Of a stretch of 31,820 nucleotides of DNA, positions 1-5,866 are shown one piece after another. Each line of letters starts with the position of its first letter. Position 1 is the stretch's first letter. The stretch spans positions 1 to 31,820 of IMG/VR virus record IMGVR_UViG_3300050015_000074; one strand, given 5' to 3'. The notes under the pieces were generated by a model. It was not told the origin of the DNA and made no database searches. It saw only the letters and a program-made list of their open reading frames with translations. A program made the position numbers and the translations under genes. Source of the stretch: a virus.

Positions 1-31
1 TAGATAATAATAAGGTTGTGAAACTACTTTT

Positions 32-50
32 TATCCCTAAGGATATTTTT
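32..50 (+). terminator. weak terminator-like hairpin
   Basis: A 5-bp inverted repeat (TATCC, loop CTAA, GGATA) is followed by five T. It is short and AT-rich, so it may be chance. It would fit the end of a transcript arriving from outside the window. Bases 1-125 hold no convincing gene. Confidence 0.25.
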
Positions 51-125
51 GGAAAGGGTTGCTATATTTCTTCTATGAAAAGCAAATACGATAAATATAT
101 TATAGTTATTTAAAAATCTTTAATT

Positions 126-132
126 GGAGGTG
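126..132 (+). promoter_or_regulatory. strong Shine-Dalgarno sequence
   Basis: GGAGGTG lies 5 nt before a TTG codon at 138 and decides that start. It is the only strong Shine-Dalgarno sequence I see in the window. Most other starts have an A/T-rich leader instead. Confidence 0.6.
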
Positions 133-137
133 AGTGA

Positions 138-257
138 TTGCCAACGTACCAACAGATTAAGGACGAATACGAAGAGATCGGCAGACAGAAAGAATGTAAG
201 AAAAAAAGTAAAGTAGTTGAAGGACTGATAGGCGAAGAAGTTCTGGGAGGAGCCTGA
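138..257 (+). CDS. small charged protein, unknown function
   Basis: A 39-residue frame begins at TTG behind a GGAGGTG ribosome-binding site and ends at TGA 255-257. The product is rich in Glu and Lys (LPTYQQIKDEYEEIG start) with no membrane segment or recognisable domain. The next gene starts 1 nt after its stop, so the two are probably co-translated. It is too short to identify by eye. The strong ribosome-binding site and operon spacing are the main support for it being real. Confidence 0.5.
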   Translation: MPTYQQIKDEYEEIGRQKECKKKSKVVEGLIGEEVLGGA

Positions 258-258
258 A

Positions 259-378
259 ATGACAAAGTATTTTTGCAAAAGCAATCAAATTAGGTTCGAC
301 AAATACATTGAGCTTCCCGAATGGATAGGCAAAGAGTGCTTTAAGAAAAATTGTCGCTGGATATTGAAAGAGGAATAA
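259..378 (+). CDS. small unknown protein with two Cys near the C-terminus
   Basis: This 39-residue frame (starts MTKYFCKSNQIRF) sits 1 nt after the previous stop, and its TAA abuts the next ATG at 379. Cys residues at 6, 27 and 32 could bind metal, but the spacing matches no zinc finger I know. The back-to-back packing with its neighbours supports it as part of a run of four tiny early-type genes. No function can be assigned. Confidence 0.45.
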   Translation: MTKYFCKSNQIRFDKYIELPEWIGKECFKKNCRWILKEE

Positions 379-501
379 ATGGTCAAAGTACAATGCGCCT
401 TAGGCCATCAGATCGACGAAGAAAAGCTGAAACACCGCTATACTGTGCGGAGCGCGCGCAGAACTAAAGACTGTTTTTTTCTTCGCAAGAAGGATAAATG
501 A
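379..501 (+). CDS. small basic protein, related in pattern to the next gene
   Basis: A 40-residue basic protein (MVKVQCALGHQIDEEKL start) begins directly after the previous stop and ends in an ATGA overlap with the gene at 498. Its N-terminal Cys-x4-His pattern (C6, H10) resembles the Cys-x4-His of the following protein, so the pair may be diverged paralogues. Function is unknown. The overlap with the next start is the strongest evidence that it is translated. Confidence 0.45.
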   Translation: MVKVQCALGHQIDEEKLKHRYTVRSARRTKDCFFLRKKDK

Positions 502-602
502 AAATCCGCTGGTTTTGCAAAAAGAAAGGTCATATAATTGACCGCAAAACTGCCGCAAATTGCAGGAAATACAAATGCCACGCACTTACAGTGGCAATGT
601 AG
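498..602 (+). CDS. small zinc-finger-like protein ended by an amber codon
   Basis: A 34-residue basic protein (MKIRWFCKKKGHIIDRK start) carries Cys7, His12, Cys22, Cys27 and His28, compatible with one zinc-binding site. Its start overlaps the previous stop as ATGA. The frame ends at TAG (600-602), but the same frame stays open for 27 more codons to TAA 684-686. That extension encodes a hydrophobic, membrane-like tail (FPAFFLWLFAPAVEVAQAI). The TAG may be a TGG-to-TAG mutation, a read-through site, or the true end. Confidence 0.5.
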   Translation: MKIRWFCKKKGHIIDRKTAANCRKYKCHALTVAM

Positions 603-749
603 TTTCCCGCCTTTTTTCTCTGGTTGTTTGCGCCTGCAGTTGAGGTGGCACAAGCAATCAGAGAAAAGCGGCCCGGCGTTGTTTAACAAGTGATAATATG
701 TTTTTTCTTATTATTAGTTAATCACCAAAATGCGATTTGGTTTAAAAAA

Positions 750-983
750 ATGGATTTATCAAAAATTAATGGTGTACGTTTAACGCTGTTCACGGTCATC
801 TTTTTGACTGCCGGACTGAAGGCAATCGAGCCGATGTTTTCGTCGCAGGTTGCCACGGCTATTGAAGGAATACTGGCGATCCTGGGCGCGATCTGGAGCT
901 TTTTAAAAATGCAATCGGGAACGCCCGCCAGCGGTTCGATTGATACCACCGTCCCGCCCGTTTCCGACTTGGGGAAATCTTAA
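750..983 (+). CDS. small membrane protein, holin-like
   Basis: A 77-residue protein starting at ATG 750 (MDLSKINGVRL). Two hydrophobic segments, about residues 10-24 and 34-53, are joined by a short loop and followed by a polar tail. Size and topology fit a phage holin that permeabilises the inner membrane. It lies 2 nt before a secreted lysozyme-like gene, the usual holin-endolysin order. The same frame is open back to GTG 690, but ATG 750 precedes a more typical N-terminus. Holin families are too diverse to name one. The function rests on topology and context. Confidence 0.55.
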   Translation: MDLSKINGVRLTLFTVIFLTAGLKAIEPMFSSQVATAIEGILAILGAIWSFLKMQSGTPASGSIDTTVPPVSDLGKS

Positions 984-985
984 CC

Positions 986-1420
986 TTGGCGATATTTTGC
1001 GGGGTCACTCTGGTCTTTGGCCAGACCGCAACCGTACAAGGTTTTCAGTACGCAGGAACATCGAAAATAAGCCCGATTGCGCCCCTTTGCACTTCGAGCC
1101 GAACAAATGCCCTACTTTGGGCGGCAAGCCCTGATTTGAGCCTATTAAAGCCCGTAAGTGAGGCACAGGAGGGGGTAGGGGATAGCGGGGAACTGGACGC
1201 AATCATTGATTGTATGTGGGATAAGGAAACAACGCGCGGAACCGACCTAAGACGGGGCGATTCCGGGCTGGCATACGGACACTTTCAAATACACTTGGAT
1301 GTACACCCGGACGTGACTTACGATTGCGCTATGGATTATGAATGTTCAAGAGATTGGACAAAAAAACAAATTGAGGCCGGTTACTATTGGTGGTGGCCGA
1401 GTTATTATAGATGTATATGA
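986..1420 (+). CDS. secreted lysozyme/transglycosylase-like protein
   Basis: A 144-residue protein with a TTG start 2 nt after the holin-like gene. The first 20 residues (LAIFCGVTLVFGQTATVQGF) look like a signal or signal-arrest sequence. Residues 70-144 resemble a lysozyme-like/SLT fold: a Cys-Met-Trp helix, Glu81 as the likely catalytic acid, then a Gly-rich segment ending SGLAYGHFQIH that matches the SxGLxQF-type motif of transglycosylases. Six Cys could form disulfides outside the membrane. Expected role is peptidoglycan cleavage during lysis. The fold assignment is by motif only. Confidence 0.55.
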   Translation: MAIFCGVTLVFGQTATVQGFQYAGTSKISPIAPLCTSSRTNALLWAASPDLSLLKPVSEAQEGVGDSGELDAIIDCMWDKETTRGTDLRRGDSGLAYGHFQIHLDVHPDVTYDCAMDYECSRDWTKKQIEAGYYWWWPSYYRCI

Positions 1421-1602
1421 CAACAAAAAGAAAATTTGCAATTTACGCCCTCCGCTGGCAACTATCCGGCATAATTCTTTGGCCGTGCATTATGCTTTCT
1501 TTGCATTTTGGTTTTTCTTCCTTATGGGCGACTATTGCAAGTAACGCCGTGGGTGCTTGCTGTTTCTGGTTTTTTGATAATTGGTTGATAAAAAAGAAAT
1601 GA
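1417..1602 (+). CDS. small two-segment membrane protein in lysis cluster
   Basis: A 61-residue protein starting at ATG 1417, overlapping the previous stop as ATGA; an in-frame ATG at 1411 is an alternative. After a basic start (MTTKRKF) it has two hydrophobic segments, about residues 13-32 and 36-55, and ends in lysines (WLIKKK). The topology fits a second holin, a pinholin or an antiholin-like partner of the neighbouring genes. Function is inferred from position alone. Confidence 0.5.
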   Translation: MTTKRKFAIYALRWQLSGIILWPCIMLSLHFGFSSLWATIASNAVGACCFWFFDNWLIKKK

Positions 1603-1922
1603 CACAAAAAGAATTCATTGACTTTAGCGCGTGGTTCCACGCCGCCGCCCACGACATTACCAAAGTAAAAAATACCGACTATTCGCCCGGCGATAATCCG
1701 TTTTCAAACTTTGAGAAACTTGCGCCAATATTCGGTGAGGATTGGCCGAAAAAAATGTTATTGGCTAGGCTTCACGAGAAACTTGACCGGATCACCAACT
1801 ACGCCTTGACCGGGAAGAACCCGGCCAACAGCGAGGACGAGGCCAACGACTTCATCGACCTTGCCAATTACAGCGCGATTTTACTGGCGTATCTTAAATC
1901 AAAAAAAGATGAAAACCGATAA
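1599..1922 (+). CDS. DUF1599-like (nucleotide-modification-associated) NTP pyrophosphohydrolase-type protein
   Basis: A 107-residue all-helical protein starting at ATG 1599 (ATGA overlap with the previous stop). Residues 23-40 carry KNTDYSPGDNPFSNFE, and residues 58-100 carry a charged helix (LHEKLDRITNYAL) followed by the acidic EDEANDFIDLANYSAIL pattern. These match the DUF1599/Nmad1 and MazG-like all-alpha NTP-pyrophosphatase superfamily, where Glu and Asp residues hold Mg2+. Such phage proteins are thought to act on nucleotide pools or base modification. Substrate is unknown. The family match is from memory of the pattern. Confidence 0.55.
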   Translation: MTQKEFIDFSAWFHAAAHDITKVKNTDYSPGDNPFSNFEKLAPIFGEDWPKKMLLARLHEKLDRITNYALTGKNPANSEDEANDFIDLANYSAILLAYLKSKKDENR

Positions 1923-2331
1923 AATCGAAATCTATCTTTCTATTTATCGGCGAAGCATCATTGTCGTTTTCGGGTGGGATTTGCAAAAAATAATCAATCT
2001 TGCACACAAAAAAAATATTAAGACAGCAAAGTTTTCTGAACGAATGAAAGACGAATTTTATGGCGCCGGACTTTGTTGTAAGTTTGGCGATCACAATACC
2101 GATATACTTATATGGATAAAAGATTTTCCCGACAGAGCGAGCAAGTACGGCATACTGTATCACGAGCTGTATCACGCGGTTGATGTGATCGCCGAAGACA
2201 TTGATCCAGAATTTAAACTTTATTGCGAGGACGGAGTAAGCGAAGCGCGCGCCTATCTTTACGAGTACATCGTAACCGAGTGCAACAAAGTTTTGTGGGC
2301 TGTAAAAACTAAAAATAAGAAAAAGAAATGA
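1909..2331 (+). CDS. HExxH metallopeptidase-like phage protein
   Basis: A 140-residue protein starting at ATG 1909, overlapping the previous gene by 14 nt. Residues 84-91 read YHELYHAV, giving a zincin HExxH motif (His85, Glu86, His89). A downstream SEARAY (Glu112) can supply the third zinc ligand, the arrangement of small gluzincin/ImmA-like proteases. No signal peptide, so it acts in the cytoplasm. Small HExxH proteins are common in phage accessory regions, with targets such as repressors or host factors, but nothing here shows the substrate. Confidence 0.55.
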   Translation: MKTDKIEIYLSIYRRSIIVVFGWDLQKIINLAHKKNIKTAKFSERMKDEFYGAGLCCKFGDHNTDILIWIKDFPDRASKYGILYHELYHAVDVIAEDIDPEFKLYCEDGVSEARAYLYEYIVTECNKVLWAVKTKNKKKK

Positions 2332-2489
2332 CAAAGAAAATCTGCCCTAAATGTAAAAAGACGAAATTTATTTTTGATCCAACGGGAATTTGCGATGATT
2401 GTTTGGGCCGTATTTTCTTTGAACAGTATGCCCGGATGGAAAAAGAAAAATTGGAACGAATCAAAGGTCAAAATAATGTAAAAAACTAA
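2328..2489 (+). CDS. small zinc-ribbon protein
   Basis: A 53-residue protein whose ATG overlaps the upstream TGA (ATGA). Two CxxC knuckles (ICPKCKK at 5-11 and ICDDCLG at 21-27) form a complete four-Cys zinc ribbon, followed by a charged helix. This is one of about ten small Cys-rich proteins in the window. Possible roles are nucleic-acid binding or protein adaptor work. No specific family is recognised. Confidence 0.6.
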   Translation: MTKKICPKCKKTKFIFDPTGICDDCLGRIFFEQYARMEKEKLERIKGQNNVKN

Positions 2490-2490
2490 C

Positions 2491-2523
2491 ATGGCATCAA
2501 AAAAAGGAGGAAAGTGCAAGTAA
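2491..2523 (+). CDS. 10-residue mini-ORF MASKKGGKCK
   Basis: ATG 2491 lies 1 nt after the previous stop and encodes only MASKKGGKCK. The Lys-Gly-Gly motif resembles the KGG motif of the protein at 2638. It may be a remnant or a translated spacer before the terminator at 2560. It cannot be distinguished from chance on length alone. Confidence 0.15.
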   Translation: MASKKGGKCK

Positions 2524-2559
2524 AATAAAATAGAGAAACCTTTGCGAATAATACAAAAG

Positions 2560-2587
2560 ACCGCCACTGCGCCCGGCGGTTTTTTTG
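2560..2587 (+). terminator. rho-independent terminator
   Basis: Perfect 6-bp GC-rich stem ACCGCC/GGCGGT around a 9-nt loop, directly followed by seven T. It closes the 138-2523 operon just before a promoter at 2589. Confidence 0.8.
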
Positions 2588-2588
2588 T

Positions 2589-2617
2589 TTGACAAAATAA
2601 AGCAAAACCGCTATGCT
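2589..2617 (+). promoter_or_regulatory. sigma-70 promoter
   Basis: TTGACA at 2589-2594, a 17-nt spacer, and TATGCT at 2612-2617. It starts 2 nt after the T-run of the terminator and about 20 nt upstream of the ATG at 2638, giving a short leader of about 14 nt without a Shine-Dalgarno sequence. Confidence 0.65.
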
Positions 2618-2637
2618 TAATTTATAAACGATTTATT

Positions 2638-2814
2638 ATGAATAAAGAAAAAATTATTAAGCAATTTTTGTCAGAAAACGGTAAAAAGGGAGGGCTAATT
2701 GGAGGTGCAAAAACTGCCGAAAAAGGCTTTGATTATTATTCTTCAATTGGAAAAAAGGGGGCTGAAGCCAAGAGAGTTAAACGGGGCTTGACAAGCAAAG
2801 CAGGTTTGCTATAA
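2638..2814 (+). CDS. KGG-motif small protein
   Basis: A 58-residue Gly/Lys-rich protein. It contains two copies of a Gly-Lys-Lys-Gly motif (NGKKGG at 14-19 and IGKKGAEAK at 37-45) with TAEKGFDYY between them, the pattern of KGG-repeat (stress-induced GsiB-like) proteins. It is the only gene between the promoter at 2589 and the next promoter, which lies inside its 3' end. Its TAA (2812-2814) forms part of that promoter's TATAAT box. The biochemical role of KGG proteins is unclear; nucleic-acid binding or desiccation-type protection has been suggested. Confidence 0.55.
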   Translation: MNKEKIIKQFLSENGKKGGLIGGAKTAEKGFDYYSSIGKKGAEAKRVKRGLTSKAGLL

Positions 2815-2815
2815 T
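2788..2815 (+). promoter_or_regulatory. consensus sigma-70 promoter overlapping the end of the KGG gene
   Basis: TTGACA at 2788-2793, a 16-nt spacer, and a perfect TATAAT at 2810-2815. It is the best consensus promoter in the window. The -10 box contains the stop codon of the upstream gene. Transcription should begin near 2822 and drive the run of genes from 2909. Confidence 0.8.
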
Positions 2816-2820
2816 GGCAA

Positions 2821-2877
2821 TATAAGACGATAACTGATAACCGCGGTCTACCCGGAAAACAAAATTATTATCTTATA
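2821..2877 (+). promoter_or_regulatory. structured 5' leader starting at the predicted transcript start
   Basis: TATAAGA (2821-2827) pairs perfectly with TCTTATA (2871-2877), and after one mismatch GATAA (2829-2833) pairs with TTATT (2865-2869, one GU). The 31-nt loop holds a GC-rich core (CCGCGG, CCCGG). The stem lies right at the expected 5' end, so it could protect the mRNA or form a switch. It matches no riboswitch class I recognise. Confidence 0.4.
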
Positions 2878-2908
2878 AAAGGCCGAAGTAACCTAAACAT
2901 CCAAACCA

Positions 2909-3166
2909 ATGACACAAGTCAAATTCAGCACTAAAGATTTGCCGGTTCACATTTGCCACTTATGCAAGCGGCCGATTAGAACAGTCGAGATGATAAGGAT
3001 CGGAAGTTTATATTTTCACTGCGGCGAATTGAAAGCCCGCTTCAAAAAGGAAGCACCGAGCCGGAAGATCGTAAAAAGTAAAAAGCGCAACGGCAACAAA
3101 ATTTTGATGGTGTTCGCGGTAATGGCAATAATTTATGTTCCGATCATTTTATTTGCGGCGCGGTAA
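2909..3166 (+). CDS. zinc-knuckle protein with C-terminal membrane anchor
   Basis: An 85-residue protein. HICHLCKR (residues 15-22) gives one CxxC knuckle, with His37 and Cys38 as possible further ligands. A basic stretch (residues 44-62) precedes a hydrophobic C-terminal segment (about 64-83) that would anchor it in the membrane with the zinc domain in the cytoplasm. It is the first gene after the strong promoter at 2788. The next gene starts only a few bases after its stop. Function unknown. Confidence 0.55.
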   Translation: MTQVKFSTKDLPVHICHLCKRPIRTVEMIRIGSLYFHCGELKARFKKEAPSRKIVKSKKRNGNKILMVFAVMAIIYVPIILFAAR

Positions 3167-3176
3167 ACGAGTGAAG

Positions 3177-3623
3177 ATGAGGATTTTCCTGACAGCCAAG
3201 CTGGTTCTAATTCTAGCCATCACGGCAAGTTTTATCGAACCGATATTCGCCGCGCAAGCCGACACCACATTCCGGCACCACGTCAAAACCGAACAAGAGA
3301 TCGCACAAGAAAAAAAGGAAAGAGAGCAAAACTTGATCGCCAGATTGAAAGAAGAAGACCCGCTGATCTACTGCATGGCTAGAAACGAAAGCACATTCAA
3401 TCCTAAAGCAATCAATCCAAACGATAGCGGATCGCCAAGTTATGGACTGCTCCAGTTTAAGAAAAAAACGTATATCGGCGAATGCGTTTACAAGTACGGA
3501 TTTGATTACGACGGATTGATGGACGTTAATAACCAGATCGAATGCGCTAAAAAAATGGTCGATGACGGATTATTTATACGCTGGGGAAAGAGAACCCGCG
3601 TTAATTGTAGCCAATTTATATGA
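3177..3623 (+). CDS. secreted lytic transglycosylase-like (SLT) protein
   Basis: A 148-residue protein with a clear signal peptide (residues 1-27, cleavage likely near FAAQA). A charged helix (36-60) precedes a compact SLT-like domain: DPLIYCMARNES with Glu71 as likely catalytic acid, then NPNDSGSPSYGLLQF (80-94), the GLxQF motif of family-23-type transglycosylases. Paired Cys suggest an extracytoplasmic location. GTG 3171 is an alternative start. It would cleave glycan strands during lysis or genome entry. It is the second such enzyme in the window but differs in sequence from the one at 986. Confidence 0.65.
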   Translation: MRIFLTAKLVLILAITASFIEPIFAAQADTTFRHHVKTEQEIAQEKKEREQNLIARLKEEDPLIYCMARNESTFNPKAINPNDSGSPSYGLLQFKKKTYIGECVYKYGFDYDGLMDVNNQIECAKKMVDDGLFIRWGKRTRVNCSQFI

Positions 3624-3772
3624 CAGGAGAAAAATTAAACACTTATCAATTTGCAACAAGAGTCCGAATGTACAAAGCGCAACAACTCCGGGCATTCCGC
3701 TATCACATTGCCGAGGCCGTAGGGTGTATCTTAATCTTCGCCTTGGGTATCTTGGCGATGGTAATTATATGA
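3620..3772 (+). CDS. small membrane protein
   Basis: A 50-residue protein linked by ATGA overlaps on both sides (start with the SLT stop, stop with the ATG at 3769). A basic amphipathic N-terminal half (MTGEKLNTYQFATRVRMYK) leads into one hydrophobic segment (about residues 30-50, ending ILIFALGILAMVII). Next to a secreted transglycosylase, a lysis-accessory or membrane-regulator role is possible but not shown. Confidence 0.5.
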   Translation: MTGEKLNTYQFATRVRMYKAQQLRAFRYHIAEAVGCILIFALGILAMVII

Positions 3773-3969
3773 CCAAAAAACAAGAGCGCGAAGTTATCAG
3801 GGTTTGTGGTGAGAATTACAACAGATGGGATATCCCTCCCGCAATGCGCAACAACATCGAAAACGAAGTTTATTTTGATAAAAAGAAAAAGCAGATAGTT
3901 GGGAAAGTATATCAAGTAGAATCAAAAACGTTAGAATATTTTAGAAATCTTATAATCTATGGAAAATAA
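3769..3969 (+). CDS. small protein, unknown function
   Basis: A 66-residue soluble protein starting at ATG 3769, overlapping the previous stop as ATGA. The frame is open further upstream, but the overlap with the membrane-protein gene makes this start more likely. It is rich in charged residues (MTKKQEREVIRVCGEN start). No motif is recognised. Its last 11 nt overlap the next gene. Confidence 0.5.
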   Translation: MTKKQEREVIRVCGENYNRWDIPPAMRNNIENEVYFDKKKKQIVGKVYQVESKTLEYFRNLIIYGK

Positions 3970-4141
3970 ACTTGAAGAATATAAAATCGAAGCCTTAAAA
4001 GAAGAGTTTGACGGCGAGAGAACGGCAGTCCATACAAAGTATGTTTATTCAAGGCCGGAATCAATCGGACTTGTAGCCAAGGAGTTTGTTAAAAGCGAAG
4101 GAGCCGAAAGGTTTAATGTTTGGATGAAAATTAAAATATAA
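3959..4141 (+). CDS. small protein, unknown function
   Basis: A 60-residue protein (MENKLEEYKIEALKEEFDGE start), overlapping the previous gene by 11 nt. It has an acidic helical N-terminus and a C-terminal half (KYVYSRPESIGLVAKEF) that looks like mixed alpha/beta. Its ATG lies in the CT-ATGG context common in this genome. No domain recognised. Confidence 0.5.
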   Translation: MENKLEEYKIEALKEEFDGERTAVHTKYVYSRPESIGLVAKEFVKSEGAERFNVWMKIKI

Positions 4142-4145
4142 TCCT

Positions 4146-4514
4146 ATGGAAACACCAACCCCCCAACAATGGCAAAACTGGCAAAATCATCAATCCAACA
4201 AAGAAAAGTGGATTGATGAAAAGGAACGACAGGACGAAACTTGTGAAGATGGAACGTGCGACGTTGCCCCCAGCGAGGCGGAATTTGAGGCGATGACTGA
4301 TTGTGTGGAACTTAACGCAATCATCGCCAGAAGGGGCTTAAAATGGCTGTGGAGTGCCATTGGCGAGACGGCTAAGTGTGCCGATTGTGGAATAGAGTTG
4401 CAAATTAAGAAATTTATCAAGAAAAAGCAGTACGCGGGGACAGATTTCAAAGAGGACAGCCCAATCAATTACCCAACTGCTCTATTTTGCCCAAAATGCT
4501 ATGGAAAAAATTGA
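4146..4514 (+). CDS. C-terminal zinc-ribbon protein
   Basis: A 122-residue protein starting 4 nt after the previous stop. The N-terminal third is Gln/Trp/Asn-rich (METPTPQQWQNWQNHQ). An acidic linker with CEDGTC follows. The C-terminal 50 residues form a zinc ribbon: CADCG (about 77-81) and CPKCYG at the C-terminus. The middle segment (ELNAIIARRGLKWLW) is helical. It is probably a nucleic-acid or protein-binding accessory factor; no family is recognised. Its end overlaps the gene at 4501. Confidence 0.5.
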   Translation: METPTPQQWQNWQNHQSNKEKWIDEKERQDETCEDGTCDVAPSEAEFEAMTDCVELNAIIARRGLKWLWSAIGETAKCADCGIELQIKKFIKKKQYAGTDFKEDSPINYPTALFCPKCYGKN

Positions 4515-4668
4515 AACCACAAAAAAAGACTTTTGGAATTTATTGCGGGAAATCGCTTTAAAGGTCGGCAACCAAAAATGTGTTGAGCAAGCAGATGAAA
4601 ATATAGACGACTTACAAAAACAAGCAGAAAAAATCGCAAGACAAAGAGAATTATTAAACAATTTATAA
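4501..4668 (+). CDS. small helical protein
   Basis: A 55-residue protein too short for default ORF cut-offs. It starts at ATG 4501 in a CT-ATGG context, overlapping the previous gene by 14 nt. It is almost entirely charged helix (starts MEKIETTKKDFWNLL, ends QRELLNNL) with heptad-like spacing, so a short coiled coil is likely. Function unknown. Confidence 0.5.
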   Translation: MEKIETTKKDFWNLLREIALKVGNQKCVEQADENIDDLQKQAEKIARQRELLNNL

Positions 4669-4739
4669 ATAATTTTCTATAAGTCATTTTGGACACGGGA
4701 TTATCCCATTACCAACAGGACAAAGAAAATTTAAACTAT

Positions 4740-5312
4740 ATGTTTGGAGATATTGAAAAGATAAGCAAAGAGTACGGTGTCGGCGGCGGTGGCTGGTTTA
4801 AGCCCGAAGTAGGCGACAATCGTGTGAGAATTATAAGCGAGTTTGTCGATTACGGAAACCATTTTGACGCCAGCGCCAAGAAAAGCATTATATGCACAGG
4901 GTCAGACACTTGCCCGATATGCTTAGCGGCGATTAAGGCCGGAACCTATCAAGACAACAAGCCGGGAGTTCAGTTTCTCGGTTATGTGATCGACCGCAAA
5001 GACAAAGCAATCAAACTTTATCGGATGGGTTGGGGAGTATTCAACGAAATCAACGAATTGTCAGTCAAAGCTGATTACGCTTTCGACAAAATACCGCCCT
5101 ACGACATCATCATCAACCGGGTTGGCACAGGTAAGAATGATACTCGTTATAAGGTTATTGCCGCAAGACAGAATACTGCTTTGACCGAAGACGAACAAGT
5201 TGAGATCGAAGGGTTAAAACCGATCCAAGAAGTGCTTGACGATATGGTTGCAAAGCAAGGCGAACCGGAAAAATATGAAGAATCAGTCGACGATATTAAC
5301 GCAAAAATATAA
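4740..5312 (+). CDS. probable phage ssDNA-binding protein (OB-fold with Cys/His zinc site)
   Basis: A 190-residue protein. I place the start at ATG 4740, which has the TAAACTAT-ATG leader typical here; TTG 4689 would add 17 residues. Residues 18-41 (GGGWFKPEVGDNRVRIISE, then YGNHF) and a Cys52/Cys58/Cys61 cluster (ICTGSDTCPIC) match phage single-strand-binding proteins, where an RIL-type beta strand and a His/Cys zinc site are embedded in the OB fold. The C-terminus is acidic, as in SSB and gp32 tails. It would coat replication intermediates. The family match is by pattern, not by search. Confidence 0.55.
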   Translation: MFGDIEKISKEYGVGGGGWFKPEVGDNRVRIISEFVDYGNHFDASAKKSIICTGSDTCPICLAAIKAGTYQDNKPGVQFLGYVIDRKDKAIKLYRMGWGVFNEINELSVKADYAFDKIPPYDIIINRVGTGKNDTRYKVIAARQNTALTEDEQVEIEGLKPIQEVLDDMVAKQGEPEKYEESVDDINAKI

Positions 5313-5315
5313 ACT

Positions 5316-5516
5316 ATGGACTTAAAAATCAAGCAAAGAGAAATCCATCTAACCAAAACAAAGTTAGAAATATCTCCTGAAACCTTTATTGAGAACGGGA
5401 GTGAAGTAACCTTGTTGGTTAAGGGAAGCGTGGTAAAGATCGAAGAAAAGAATAATCAAGATGGAACAAGGGATTTGAATTTTATAGTCAAAGCAGAGAT
5501 TACAGAATTGAAGTAA
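5316..5516 (+). CDS. small beta-rich protein, unknown function
   Basis: A 66-residue protein (MDLKIKQREIHLTKTKLEIS start) that alternates hydrophobic and charged residues, as in a small beta barrel. It follows the ssDNA-binding candidate by 3 nt with a CT-ATGG start. It could be a partner or inhibitor of replication proteins, but this is context only. No family is recognised. Confidence 0.5.
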   Translation: MDLKIKQREIHLTKTKLEISPETFIENGSEVTLLVKGSVVKIEEKNNQDGTRDLNFIVKAEITELK

Positions 5517-5522
5517 TAAAAC

Positions 5523-5562
5523 GCCGCCCTTCTTGCGCTGGAGGAAACGCCGGAAGGGCGGC
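5523..5562 (+). promoter_or_regulatory. strong GC-rich hairpin without U-tract
   Basis: GCCGCCCTTC (5523-5532) pairs perfectly with GAAGGGCGGC (5553-5562). An inner GCG/CGC pair closes a loop containing GGAGGAAA. No T-run follows, so it is unlikely to be a terminator. It may stabilise the upstream mRNA or tune translation of the gene at 5579. Confidence 0.5.
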
Positions 5563-5578
5563 AAAGAAGCTAAAAAAT

Positions 5579-5809
5579 ATGACTTTAAAAGAAATCCGCA
5601 AAGAATTGTACGAACTTTTGCAAGGCTACGGCGTATTTATTGACGAGGATAAGCGCAAGGAAATTAAGGCTATCCTCAAAAAGTACCAAGAGGCCATCGA
5701 AGCCAACCGCCCGGCGATTAAGACAGTATCGAGCGTTAAATCCCCGGCAATCCCGGCAGTTAAAAAAGAAAACACAAAGCCGGCAGGTTGGAAGCCGTAC
5801 TGTGGATAA
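5579..5809 (+). CDS. small protein, unknown function
   Basis: A 76-residue protein with a helical N-terminal half (MTLKEIRKELYELLQGYG) and a Lys/Pro/Ala-rich flexible tail. It starts 16 nt after the 5523-5562 hairpin in an AT-ATG context and is the last gene before the replication control region. The stop is TAA. No motif is recognised. Confidence 0.5.
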   Translation: MTLKEIRKELYELLQGYGVFIDEDKRKEIKAILKKYQEAIEANRPAIKTVSSVKSPAIPAVKKENTKPAGWKPYCG

Positions 5810-5866
5810 CTTTTGATTTTAAGGCCTTGACTTTACAAATTGAATAGGGGAAAATATAGATACAAT

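Noticed and set aside
690-749. GTG start at 690 for the holin-like gene
   Set aside because: It adds 20 residues of unlike composition. ATG 750 gives a standard two-span topology.
1861-1908. TTG start at 1861 for the HExxH protein
   Set aside because: It lies deep inside the previous gene. ATG 1909 gives a short overlap and a clean N-terminus.
2821-2908. Known riboswitch (glutamine, guanidine-III or ZTP type) in the leader
   Set aside because: Short words such as CCGAAG or ACCCGG recall these classes, but the conserved cores and pairings are not present.
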